Positions 8,905-17,251 of a stretch of 64,000 nt of DNA are shown in pieces. Under the pieces are notes generated by a model that was not told where the DNA came from, did no database searches, and saw only the letters and a program-made list of their open reading frames with translations. How positions within the stretch are numbered: position 1 is the stretch's first letter; every line of letters starts with the position of its first letter. Source of the DNA: Gordonia hongkongensis (lineage in GTDB: Bacteria > Actinomycetota > Actinomycetes > Mycobacteriales > Mycobacteriaceae); assembly GCF_023078355.1 (NCBI RefSeq), contig NZ_CP095552.1, positions 4,650,001-4,714,000 of the forward strand, given 5' to 3'. A program made the position numbers and the translations under genes.

Positions 8905-9318
8905 ATGGCGAGCATCGAAGTGACCAAGGACTTCCCGCTGTCCGCCGGGGACGTGTGGTCGTGGATCGGTGACACCGGCGCTGTGGCGGCGTGGATTCCG
9001 GCCATCGACGCATCGCGGATGGACGGCGACGTCCGTCACGTGGTCTTCACCGACGGCGCACCGGCGCGCGAGCGCATCGTCGCCTTCGACGAGGAGGCGC
9101 GCACGTACTCCTACGAGTACATCGACGGACCGCTTCCGCTCGAGCACTACCGCTAGACCATCTCGGTCACCGCAGTCGGCGACGACACCTGCTCAGTTCA
9201 CTGGTCAGCGAAGTTCGGCGCCGAATCCGCAACGGTGGAAGCCGAACTCGCCACCGCGATCGAAGGTATCTACGCGGCCGCCCTCGACGAGTTGGCCACC
9301 AAGGCCGTCCCGGCCTGA
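8905..9318 (+). pseudogene. SRPBCC-family protein interrupted by an amber codon
   Basis: The ATG lies one base after the monooxygenase stop. The first 83 residues (IEVTKDFPLSAGDVWSWIG...) are the N-terminal half of a START/Bet v1-like (SRPBCC) fold. An in-frame TAG at 9154-9156 follows LPLEHYR. The same frame then stays open for 53 more codons and reads TISVTAVGDD and VHWSAKFGA, the expected C-terminal strand and helix, to a TGA at 9316. The full length without the TAG would be about 137 residues, normal for the family. This is either a nonsense mutation or a base-call error. Family members bind or cyclise small hydrophobic ligands. Confidence 0.8.
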
Positions 9319-9387
9319 TCCCGGTTGCCCGGCGGGTGTGTGCGTCCTTGACCCCGCACCCGCCGCGGCCGCATCGGAAGGACTTCC

Positions 9388-9923
9388 ATGAACACCAGTC
9401 ACATCGCCGACGACGTCGCGTCCGTGTACGCCGACGACCAGGCGTCGGTCCGCGACCGGTTCCGTGAAGTGCTCGCGCACTTCGGTTCCGGCGTCGTGGT
9501 CATCACGTCGGCCGGCCCGGACGGTTCGCCCGTGGGCATGACCGTCGGCTCCTTCACCTCGATCTCGATGGAGCCGCCGCTGGTCGGCTTCTTCGCCGGC
9601 ATCACCTCGACGACGCTGCCGTCGGTCGTGGCGAACGGCTCCTTCTGCGCGAACGTGCTGTCCGAGGATCAGCATGTCCTGGCGCGCACCTTCGCCCGGA
9701 GCGGCGCCGACAAGTTCGCGGGCGTGGAATGGACCCCGTCCGGCAACGGCTCCCTCGGCTGGCAGGTGCACATGCGTGGATCGAGTGCACCATCGACGAG
9801 CACCGCCCGATCGGCGATCACGAGCTCGTCGTGGGACGGGTCGACGCCCTCTCCGTTCCCGCCGCCAGCGAACCGTTGATCTTCCATCGCTCGCTGTTCC
9901 ACGGACTGCGGGCACACCGATGA
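9388..9923 (+). pseudogene. Flavin reductase (HpaC-like) with a frameshift
   Basis: Residues 1-122 are a clear flavin reductase-like FMN-binding domain (FGSGVVVITS, GMTVGSFTSISMEPPLVGFF, FCANVLSEDQ). At the CCC run 9752-9754 the frame must move by one base: the -1 frame then reads RLAGAHAWIECTIDEH and GDHELVVGRVDAL, the conserved C-terminal part, to a TGA at 9921-9923. That stop overlaps the ribBA ATG. The gene is 536 bases, one short of a whole number of codons; restoring one base gives 178 residues. The enzyme would pass reduced FMN to the monooxygenase at 7734. Without the correction the product ends at 9879 with an unrelated tail. Confidence 0.85.
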
Positions 9924-11176
9924 GCCACGAGGACCGTGTGCCCACGGACAGCACCGCCGCCGTCGAACGGTGTCTCGACCAGCTCCGCCTCGGGCGACCG
10001 GTGATCGTCGTCGACGACGCCGACCGCGAGAACGAGGCGGATCTCGTGATGCCGGCACAATTCGCCGACGTCGACGACATCGCCTTCTTCCTGGAGTTCA
10101 CCTCCGGCTTCCTGTGCGTCGCGATCACCGCGGATCATGTTGCCGCACTGGAACTGCCCCCGATGGTCGACGACCCGACCGACCCCCTCGGCACCGCGTT
10201 CACCGTCAGCGTCGATGCCGCGGTCGGTGTCACGACCGGGATCAGCGCGGCCGACCGGGCCCGGACCATCCGCGCCCTTGCCGACCGCGAGGTGGGTCCG
10301 GCAGACCTCACCCGGCCGGGCCACGTGATGCCACTGCGCGCCAGGCCGGGCGGGGTCCTGGAGCGTCGCGGACACACCGAGGCAGCCGTGGACCTCTGCG
10401 CCGCAGCCGGTCTCGAACCTGCCGGTCTCATCTGCGAACTCGTCAGCCCCGACCGGCGCGCGATGCTCGGCGGGGCAGACGTCCGGGACTTCGCCGCGCG
10501 GCACGGACTCGAGATGGTCTCCATCGCCGATCTCGTGGCCCACCGCCGCGCAGGCTGCTCGGTGGAACGTGGCGCGACCTGCGCGCTGCCGACCGATCAC
10601 GGGATCTTCGAGGCCACCGTGTACCGATCATTCAGTGGCGCAGAACATCTCGCACTCGTGTACGGCGAGCCCGCGCAGGGCGAACCGCTCGTGCGCATCC
10701 ACAGCGAATGCCTCACCGGGGACACGCTCGGCTCGCGCCGATGCGACTGTGGCGCCCAGCTGCGAGCCGCACTCCAGCACGTCGCGGACGCCGGAGCCGG
10801 GGTCGTGGTGTACGTCGGCGGACACGAGAGACGCGGCATCGGTCTCGCAGCCAAGATCGCCGCCTACCGACTCCAGGACCTCGACGGCGTCGACACCGTC
10901 GACGCGAACCTGCGTCTCGGTCAGCCCGTCGACAGCCGGGACTATCGGGACGCGGTGGCGGTGCTGGCAGATCTCGGCGTCAGACGGGTCCGGTTGCTGA
11001 CCAACAACCCGGCCAAGGTCGACGGGCTGGCCTCCAACGGCATCGAGGTCGTCGAGACGGTCGGACTCGAGATCGAGGCCACCGCGGACAACGCCGGATA
11101 CCTCGCCACCAAGCGCGACCGGCTCGGCCACCGGCTGACGCCGTCCGTGGCAGCGACATCGACGGCGGTGGTCTGA
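9920..11176 (+). CDS. ribBA: RibBA: 3,4-dihydroxy-2-butanone 4-phosphate synthase / GTP cyclohydrolase II
   Basis: The 418-residue bifunctional riboflavin enzyme has a DHBP synthase domain (residues about 10-210: DDADRENEADLVMP, TAFTVSVDA, PGHVMPL, RRGHTEAAVDL). A GTP cyclohydrolase II domain follows (about 215-405: HSECLTGDTLGSRRCDCGAQL with the zinc cysteines, ERRGIGLAAKIAAY, DTVDANLRLG). The start ATG overlaps the frame-corrected stop of the flavin reductase, so it is coupled to that gene. Its place inside a flavin monooxygenase operon suggests an extra, pathway-dedicated copy; whether the genome holds another ribBA cannot be seen here. Confidence 0.93.
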   Translation: MSHEDRVPTDSTAAVERCLDQLRLGRPVIVVDDADRENEADLVMPAQFADVDDIAFFLEFTSGFLCVAITADHVAALELPPMVDDPTDPLGTAFTVSVDAAVGVTTGISAADRARTIRALADREVGPADLTRPGHVMPLRARPGGVLERRGHTEAAVDLCAAAGLEPAGLICELVSPDRRAMLGGADVRDFAARHGLEMVSIADLVAHRRAGCSVERGATCALPTDHGIFEATVYRSFSGAEHLALVYGEPAQGEPLVRIHSECLTGDTLGSRRCDCGAQLRAALQHVADAGAGVVVYVGGHERRGIGLAAKIAAYRLQDLDGVDTVDANLRLGQPVDSRDYRDAVAVLADLGVRRVRLLTNNPAKVDGLASNGIEVVETVGLEIEATADNAGYLATKRDRLGHRLTPSVAATSTAVV

Positions 11177-11542
11177 ATGTCCGACGACAAGAGCACGGAG
11201 AGAGCCGGATTCGGCTCACTGTTCGAGCGGGTGACGGTGATGCACGCGACCGACCGGTGGGCCGGCGTCGCCGGTGACGTCGAAGCCGTCATGGGATCAC
11301 CCAGGTTCTCCGACGGGTCCGCCTGGGCGGCCTGGGATGCGCTGAGCGTCTCCGACGAGACGGACGGGCCGGCCTGGTCACTCCTCGCGCGGACTGCCGA
11401 TCTGGCAGCCACGATCGACGTCGCGCGCTCACTGGGCTGGCATGTCGGCCAGAAGTCGGTGGGAGGCCACGAGACTCGCGTGCCCCTGCGTTCGCCTAGC
11501 GGGCTGACCGTCATCGCGTACACACCGACGCCTGCCCCGTGA
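11177..11542 (+). CDS. Small VOC/glyoxalase-like protein
   Basis: The 121-residue protein starts directly after the ribBA stop. It has one betaalphabeta-type module with GSAWAAWDAL and GGHETRVPLRSPSGLTVIAY, resembling half of a vicinal-oxygen-chelate protein. Metal ligands are not certain. It closes the operon that begins at 7734; its role there is unknown. Confidence 0.55.
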   Translation: MSDDKSTERAGFGSLFERVTVMHATDRWAGVAGDVEAVMGSPRFSDGSAWAAWDALSVSDETDGPAWSLLARTADLAATIDVARSLGWHVGQKSVGGHETRVPLRSPSGLTVIAYTPTPAP

Positions 11543-11574
11543 CCGCGCCGGGAGTCGTCTCGGGAGCAGCCCGT

Positions 11575-12297
11575 TCAGCGAGCGCGGCGGCGAGAACGCA
11601 GCACCGCGGTCGCGAGCTCGGCCCGGTTGCGCAGTCCCGCGGCGTCGAAGATGCGACTCACGTACTTCTTCACCGACAGCTCCGACAGCGACAGGCGCTG
11701 GGCGATCTCGGCGTTGCTCAGGCCGTCGCTGGCGAGCTCGGCGACCTCCAGCTGTCGCGGTGTGAGCGCGGCCAACGGGTCGACGGGCTCGTGCGCCGCG
11801 GACACCGTCGTGGATCGAGCCCGCAGCTGACGCGCGAGGATGCGCATCGCGAGCAGGTCGGATTCGTCCCACTTCCGGACGCGGTCGAACATGCCGACGA
11901 GGGCCTCACCGTCGGAGAGCGGCAGGTGCAGGGCCGACGCGGTCTCCATGTCGTTGGGGTGCAGATAGTCCACGACATAGGAGCGCTGCGGGACCGGCAG
12001 GCGCGACAGTTCTTCGAGGGTCGCGAATCCCTCGGCCGTGAGGACCCGCCGGGCACGCGGCAGCGCGAAGATGTCCTTGTCGCGCCATCGTTCGCGGTAG
12101 TCCCGCAGCAGCGGGGCCGCGGCGCCGGTCAGCAGCGGTGCCGGGTCGTCGAAGATCTCGCTGTAGGTGCGGCCGTGGAAGAACGTCACGTCACGAACCC
12201 CGAAGTATGTGGAGATGGCCTCGACCAGGCCCTCTTTGAAGTCCTGACCGCCGGCCGCGTGTTCGCACTGCTCGAGCACCGCCAGGACCCCGAGCAT
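11575..12297 (-). CDS. LuxR-type transcriptional regulator
   Basis: The 240-residue protein has an N-terminal sensory region (FFHGRTYSEIFDDPAPLLTG) and a C-terminal LuxR helix-turn-helix (about residues 175-235: LTPRQLEVAELASDGLSNAEIAQRLSLSELSVKKYVSRIF). It faces the VOC-like gene and is head-to-head with the acyl-CoA ligase. The ATG at 12297 has no clear ribosome site, and the frame continues upstream into the ligase coding region, so the true 5' end may be lost. It is probably the pathway-specific regulator of the cluster. Confidence 0.8.
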   Translation of the reverse strand: MLGVLAVLEQCEHAAGGQDFKEGLVEAISTYFGVRDVTFFHGRTYSEIFDDPAPLLTGAAAPLLRDYRERWRDKDIFALPRARRVLTAEGFATLEELSRLPVPQRSYVVDYLHPNDMETASALHLPLSDGEALVGMFDRVRKWDESDLLAMRILARQLRARSTTVSAAHEPVDPLAALTPRQLEVAELASDGLSNAEIAQRLSLSELSVKKYVSRIFDAAGLRNRAELATAVLRSRRRAR

Positions 12298-12389
12298 CTG
12301 CCGACGCGACAGCAGGTCCTGCCATCCACCGCGACACCTGCCTGACCTTCCGGGAGTTCGACGACGCGGTCGACCGGGTCGCCGCCGCG

Positions 12390-13814
12390 TTGCACGCCGC
12401 CGGCCTGCGGCAGGGGCAGACCCTCGGCATCCTGTCGCACAACTGCTGGCAATTTCCCGTGGTCATCTTCGCCGCCGCGCGAATCGGGGTCATCTCGGTC
12501 CCGATCAACTTCATGCTCACCGCGGCGGAGATCGCGTACATCCTCGACGATTGCGGCGCGTCCGGCCTGATCGTCGAAGACGCGCTCGTGCCCACCGCCG
12601 ACGAGGCGATCGCCGCATCGACCGCACCGGTGACCGTGCGTCGGTCGATCCCGCTCGGTCCCGACAGTTTCGGTTCCCGATGGCCGTCCGTCGACGACTG
12701 GGTACGCGAACCGGCCGGGCCGCTGCCCGCTGTCCGCGTCGCCGACGACGACGTCATCCGCATCATGTACACCTCCGGCACCGAATCCCGACCGAAGGGC
12801 GCGATGCACACGAGCCGGACGCTCATGTGGCAGTACATGAGTTGCGTTGTCGCGGGCGGGATGAGCGACGACGACATCGAGGTGCACTCGCTTCCGCTCT
12901 ACCACTGCGCGCAACTGGAAAACTTCCTCATCACCGACATCATGCTGGGCGCGACCAGCATCATCCTCGATCGCCCGGACGCCGCAACGCTTCTCCGCAC
13001 TGTGGCGCAGGAGGGTGCGACCAAACTCTTCTGCCCGCCGACGGTGTGGATCTCGTTGCTGAGTTCCCCCGACTTCGACCCGGATGCGCTGTCGTCGCTG
13101 CGGAAGGGCTACTACGGGGCCTCCGCGCTCCCCGTCGAGGTGCTGGGCGAACTGACCGCAGCCCTCCCCGGCCTTCGTCTCCGGAACTTTTATGGCCAGA
13201 CCGAGATGGGCTCGCTCGCCACGGTTCTGGCGCCCGACGACCAGGCCACGCGCGGCGGGTCCGCCGGCCGCCCCGCACTGAACGTCGAGACCAGGATCGT
13301 CGACTCCGACGGCCGGACCGTCCCTGCGGGCACCGTCGGCGAGATCGTGCATCGCAGCCCGCAGGTGACCGTCGGCTACCTCAACCTGCCCGAGAAGACG
13401 GCCGAGTCGTTCCGCGGGGGCTGGTTCCACAGCGGCGATCTCGGCTACTTCGACGGCGACGGATACCTGTGGGTGGTCGATCGGCAGAAGGACATGATCA
13501 AGACCGGCGGCGAGAACGTGTCGAGCCGTGAGGTCGAGGAAGTGTTGTTCGAACACCCTGCCGTGCAGGAAGCGGCGGTCATCGGCGTTCCGCATCCCTA
13601 CTGGGTGGAAGCCGTTGCGGCGGTGGTGGTACCGGCCCCCGGTTACACGATCGACACGGGGTCGATCACACAGCACTGTCGAGACCGGCTCGCGCCGTAC
13701 AAGATCCCGAAGATCGTGATCGCGAGCGAGTCCCTGCCCACGAACCCCAGCGGCAAGATCCTCAAGCGCGACCTCCGTGACCACTACGCCGACATCGCCT
13801 CGGGTGAAGGCTGA
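12390..13814 (+). CDS. Acyl-CoA synthetase (AMP-binding), 5' end undefined
   Basis: This is an adenylate-forming ligase with the AMP-binding motif YTSGTESRPKGAMHTSR, FYGQTEMG, and the C-terminal hinge SGDLGYFDGDGYLWVVDRQKDMIKTGGEN, ending in SGKILKRDLRDHY. The frame is open from 12240 and reads PAIHRDTCLTFREFDDAVDRVA upstream of base 12390. That is the normal family N-terminus, but no ATG, GTG or TTG lies in frame before the TTG at 12390. The first 25-40 residues and the promoter appear to be missing where it meets the LuxR gene. It would form a CoA ester from a carboxylic acid. Confidence 0.75.
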   Translation: MHAAGLRQGQTLGILSHNCWQFPVVIFAAARIGVISVPINFMLTAAEIAYILDDCGASGLIVEDALVPTADEAIAASTAPVTVRRSIPLGPDSFGSRWPSVDDWVREPAGPLPAVRVADDDVIRIMYTSGTESRPKGAMHTSRTLMWQYMSCVVAGGMSDDDIEVHSLPLYHCAQLENFLITDIMLGATSIILDRPDAATLLRTVAQEGATKLFCPPTVWISLLSSPDFDPDALSSLRKGYYGASALPVEVLGELTAALPGLRLRNFYGQTEMGSLATVLAPDDQATRGGSAGRPALNVETRIVDSDGRTVPAGTVGEIVHRSPQVTVGYLNLPEKTAESFRGGWFHSGDLGYFDGDGYLWVVDRQKDMIKTGGENVSSREVEEVLFEHPAVQEAAVIGVPHPYWVEAVAAVVVPAPGYTIDTGSITQHCRDRLAPYKIPKIVIASESLPTNPSGKILKRDLRDHYADIASGEG

Positions 13815-13840
13815 ACCCGCTGGTTCTCAACCGGTTCAGC
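13810..13840. terminator. Bidirectional hairpin between convergent genes
   Basis: GCTGAACC and GGTTCAGC form perfect 8-bp arms, with a further GGTT/AACC pairing inside the loop. The ligase TGA (13812-13814) lies in the left arm and the stop of the minus-strand gene (13836-13838) in the right arm. Confidence 0.6.
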
Positions 13841-16208
13841 TCGCCTCGAGCCGTTCGACGATCCCGCGATCTCCATCGACCCGCACGCGGTCTCCCGTCC
13901 GCAACACCTGGGTGCCCACCAGGGTGTTCACGACGCACGGCAGTCCGTACTCGCGGGCGACCACCGCACCGTGCGAGACCGAACTGCCGATGTCGGTGAC
14001 CAGTGCACCGATGACGGTGAAGTACGGCGTCCAGCCGACGTCGGTGACAGGTGCCACGAGGATCTCACCGCGCTGGACATCACGCGCCTCCACGATCGAC
14101 TTCGCCACGCGCACCACGCCTTCGACGGTTCCCCGGCCCGCCGGTCGACCCACGATCCGGCCATCGCCGACATTCCGCTCAGGAGCCACGACGCGCGGGG
14201 ACGGGCGGCCGACCGACACATCGTCGAACTCGAGCCGATCCTGGTACGACAACGCTTCTCGACGCTTCCGCGCACTCTCGACGAGGTCGGTGACGTCGCC
14301 GGCGCCGACGATCCGTTGCAGCTCCGCACGGTCGAAGAAGAAGACGAGATCGGCGTCGGGAAGCCGCCCGGTCTCGACCAACACCTCGCCGAGGTGCCGG
14401 TAACCGCGCTTGAGCCGATGGGCCATCAGCGCCATCCGCGACTTCGTCTCCTCGCGTCCCCGCGCACCGCCCTGCGCCAACCGGGCCAGGACTCGGATCG
14501 CCCGAGCGGGGTGCGGGTCGGCGGGCGCACGGTCAGGTCGCGCGACGGTCCGGGTCCCGACCGACCGCAGCATCACCTGCATCATCGCCCCCAGACCACC
14601 GGGGTCATCGGCCCAGGACGGGTCGCGCATGCACAGTTCGCGGTACCCGCGATGTCCGTGGCGCTCGAGGAATCTCCGCAGGGCCGAGCCGGCACTTCCG
14701 TCGGACGACTGCAACGTCGTGACCGCATCGTCGGGCGGTGCATCGAGGAACGCGTCGGCGACCGCGGGGTCCGTGGCGATGGCCCGAACCACCGCGTCGA
14801 GTTCGGCGAGCATCATGGCGCTCTCGACTTCCGACGCGCCGGCCATGAGCCGGGCGGCCTCGGCCTTGCCGTCGTCCTCGGTGCGGCCGTCCTTCTCCGC
14901 GCGCCGGACCAGCACGCTCTCGAGCACATTCGCCGCGACGGCAGCGCGTGAGGACGACCGCACATGGATGAGGGTGACGTCGCAGTACTGGGCGACCCCG
15001 GCTTCCAGCTCCTGCCATACGATCCGGGGGTCGCGGCTCGTCGGCACCGCGAACCCGGCGATCTCACCGGGCAGTCGACGGATGGCGGGACCGACCGACA
15101 GCGCATGCGAGGTCAGCCGGACGGTGTTCCCGAGCTTGCGCCGGAACGGTTGTGGCGGCTTGGGTTCGAGCTCGTCGATGACCCGCCCGCAGATCGAGGT
15201 CGAGAACTGTTCCAGCGAGTTCCCGAGGATGCCGGAACTCAGTGCCGTGCCCTCGGTCAGGTTCAGGAACATGTGCCCGTAGAAGTAACCCACCTGCAGC
15301 CAGGGTTTCTCGTATCGCTCCTGTGCCCGGGCGACCACCTGCACCATCTGCATCGCGTAGTCGATCGCGAACCCGGAGACCGATGCGGTCAGCGGGCAGA
15401 ACGCGCCCGGCATCATCTCGCCGATGTTGCATCGTGTGTACACATGGTCGGCGCCGGCCACCGGCGAGTCCATCTCGTTCAGGTCACCGGGCAGCGTGGT
15501 GATCGGCCGAGCCTGCAACCACCAGAGCTCGCCAGACCTGTCGATCGCCCATTCGAGATCCATCGGCCGGCCCCACTCCTGCTCGGCCCGGCGGGCGCCG
15601 GACTGGATCGCCGCGATCTCGACCGGCGACAGAACCGGCGCCGCAACAGTTTCGTTGACCACCGCGGTTCCGTCGGCATCGAGCACGACGTGATCGGGAG
15701 CAACCGTCCCGTCAACGAGCGATTCGCCGAGTCCGGAAACGACGTCGATCACCGTCAGGTCCCGCCGACCTGAGACCGGGTCCGCGGTGAACACCACGCC
15801 CGCGGCGCGCGCATCGACCATCCGCTGGACCACCACATTCATGGTGGCCGAGGCATTCCCGCTGTACGACGACGCGCGGCGCGAGTGCACGGAGTCGGCA
15901 CAGGCGCGAACCGCGTCGACGAAGCGGTCGACGGTGTCGACCCCCAGCACGGTGTCGTACTGACCGGCGAAGGACTGGTCGTCCCCGTCCTCCCCCACGG
16001 CCGAGGACCGGACCGCGACCGGTGTCCATCCGGCGGCGGCCATCTCGTCGAATCGTGCTGTCGCAGCGTCGGACACCCCCGACACGCCGGCAATCACATA
16101 CCCGGGCGGCACCGGGAGACCCAGGCGCCGCAGACGTGCGAGTCCGGCCGCCTTGCCGCCGTACCGGTCGTCGGCGATCTCCTCGAATTCGACTGTCTTC
16201 GCGCTCAT
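13836..16208 (-). CDS. PEP-synthase-like phosphotransferase (ATP-grasp + phosphohistidine domain)
   Basis: The 790-residue protein has an N-terminal pyruvate-phosphate-dikinase/PEP-synthase ATP-binding domain (residues about 5-240: GGKAAGLARLRRLGLPVPPGY, VAVRSSAVGEDG, VVVQRMVDARAAGVVFTADP). A long middle region follows, then a C-terminal phosphohistidine swivel domain with SSVSHGAVVAREYGLPCVV (histidine about 746). No PEP/pyruvate barrel is present. This layout is shared with rifampin phosphotransferase and phenylphosphate-synthase-type enzymes, which transfer an ATP-derived phosphate through the histidine to a small molecule. It overlaps the F420-type LLM gene by four bases. The substrate is unknown. 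Confidence 0.82.
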   Translation of the reverse strand: MSAKTVEFEEIADDRYGGKAAGLARLRRLGLPVPPGYVIAGVSGVSDAATARFDEMAAAGWTPVAVRSSAVGEDGDDQSFAGQYDTVLGVDTVDRFVDAVRACADSVHSRRASSYSGNASATMNVVVQRMVDARAAGVVFTADPVSGRRDLTVIDVVSGLGESLVDGTVAPDHVVLDADGTAVVNETVAAPVLSPVEIAAIQSGARRAEQEWGRPMDLEWAIDRSGELWWLQARPITTLPGDLNEMDSPVAGADHVYTRCNIGEMMPGAFCPLTASVSGFAIDYAMQMVQVVARAQERYEKPWLQVGYFYGHMFLNLTEGTALSSGILGNSLEQFSTSICGRVIDELEPKPPQPFRRKLGNTVRLTSHALSVGPAIRRLPGEIAGFAVPTSRDPRIVWQELEAGVAQYCDVTLIHVRSSSRAAVAANVLESVLVRRAEKDGRTEDDGKAEAARLMAGASEVESAMMLAELDAVVRAIATDPAVADAFLDAPPDDAVTTLQSSDGSAGSALRRFLERHGHRGYRELCMRDPSWADDPGGLGAMMQVMLRSVGTRTVARPDRAPADPHPARAIRVLARLAQGGARGREETKSRMALMAHRLKRGYRHLGEVLVETGRLPDADLVFFFDRAELQRIVGAGDVTDLVESARKRREALSYQDRLEFDDVSVGRPSPRVVAPERNVGDGRIVGRPAGRGTVEGVVRVAKSIVEARDVQRGEILVAPVTDVGWTPYFTVIGALVTDIGSSVSHGAVVAREYGLPCVVNTLVGTQVLRTGDRVRVDGDRGIVERLEAS

Positions 16209-17242
16209 CTCGCGTCACCGGCGAGGGAGTCGACGATCTCGGCCAGCGGTTCCACACCGATGGGTCCCGGTTGATAGAGGCAGATGCGGTCGGACACACC
16301 GTCGACGCGGTCGCGGATGTGTGCGGCGATCTCGGCCGGAGTGCCGCAGGCGGCGATGGTGTGGAGGATCTCGTCGTCGATGAGTCCGGCCATCTCCTGC
16401 CAGCGGCCCTGCTTGGACATCGCGTTGAGTTCCGGCTGCAGGTCTCCCCATCCGTGCGCATCGAGCACGGGCCGGTATGCGGGAGTGGAACCGTAGAACG
16501 CCAACAGCATTCGCGTCGAGGCATGGTCGTCCGTCACATTCGGCCCGCTCGCTCCGCTCCCGGCGCCGGACGCGTCCGAACCGACCGAGACGATGATCTC
16601 GGGCACCACCTCGAAGTCGTCCTCGCTCCGACCGGCTGCCGCGAGACCGTCGCGGACCGCGGGCAGCGTCGTGCCGTGCAGGAACCGCTTCGATCCGAAC
16701 GGCATCACCAGCAGGCCGTCCGCGACCTCCGCGGTGGCACGGGTCAGGCGGGGCCCCAGCGCGCCCAGGTAGATCGGTGGCGGCCCGTACGGGTTGGGGC
16801 CGGGCACGAAGGTCGGCGTCATCAGGGTGTGCCGGTGGTACTGACCCCGGAAGTCCAGACGCTCACCGTCGTTCCACGTCGCGAAGATCGCGCGCAGGGC
16901 GCCGACCATCTCCTTCATCCGCTCCACGGGTCGGTCGAACTCGGCGCCGTACCGCTTCTCGATCTGCGCGCGCACCTGGGTACCGAGTCCGAGAATGAAC
17001 CTGCCCTCACTGAGCAACTGCAGGTCGTTCGCCTGATGAGCCAGTTGAATCGGGTTGCGCGGGAGCGCAATCGCCACATTCGACATGATGTCGAGCCCGT
17101 CCACCGCCGTCGCCAGCGCGAGCGGCGTGAACACGTCGTGCGGACCTTCGAAGGTGAACACACCGGACGCGCCAGCCTCCTGCAGCGCCCGCGCGCGATC
17201 GACCGCTCCGACCGGATCGAACAACGCCGTCATGATCTTCAT
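16205..17242 (-). CDS. F420-type LLM-class oxidoreductase
   Basis: The 345-residue luciferase-fold protein matches the mycobacterial/gordonial TIGR03617-like F420-dependent branch (MKIMTALFDP start, PRNPIQLAHQANDLQLLSEGRFILGLGTQ, PPPIYLGALGPRLTRATAEVADGLLVMPF). Such enzymes use deazaflavin F420 for hydride transfer to hydrophobic compounds. It overlaps the PEP-synthase-like gene (ATGA) and follows the DUF7064/7065-type gene by nine bases, so the three form one operon. Confidence 0.82.
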   Translation of the reverse strand: MKIMTALFDPVGAVDRARALQEAGASGVFTFEGPHDVFTPLALATAVDGLDIMSNVAIALPRNPIQLAHQANDLQLLSEGRFILGLGTQVRAQIEKRYGAEFDRPVERMKEMVGALRAIFATWNDGERLDFRGQYHRHTLMTPTFVPGPNPYGPPPIYLGALGPRLTRATAEVADGLLVMPFGSKRFLHGTTLPAVRDGLAAAGRSEDDFEVVPEIIVSVGSDASGAGSGASGPNVTDDHASTRMLLAFYGSTPAYRPVLDAHGWGDLQPELNAMSKQGRWQEMAGLIDDEILHTIAACGTPAEIAAHIRDRVDGVSDRICLYQPGPIGVEPLAEIVDSLAGDAR

Positions 17243-17251
17243 GTCGATGTC

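Noticed and set aside
9154..9156. Amber codon read as pyrrolysine or programmed read-through
   Set aside because: No pyl gene is seen, and this protein family has no known need for a special residue; mutation or error is simpler.
9388..9879. A 163-residue flavin reductase with a novel C-terminus
   Set aside because: The Ser/Pro-rich tail after residue 122 is out of frame; the true conserved end lies in the neighbouring frame.
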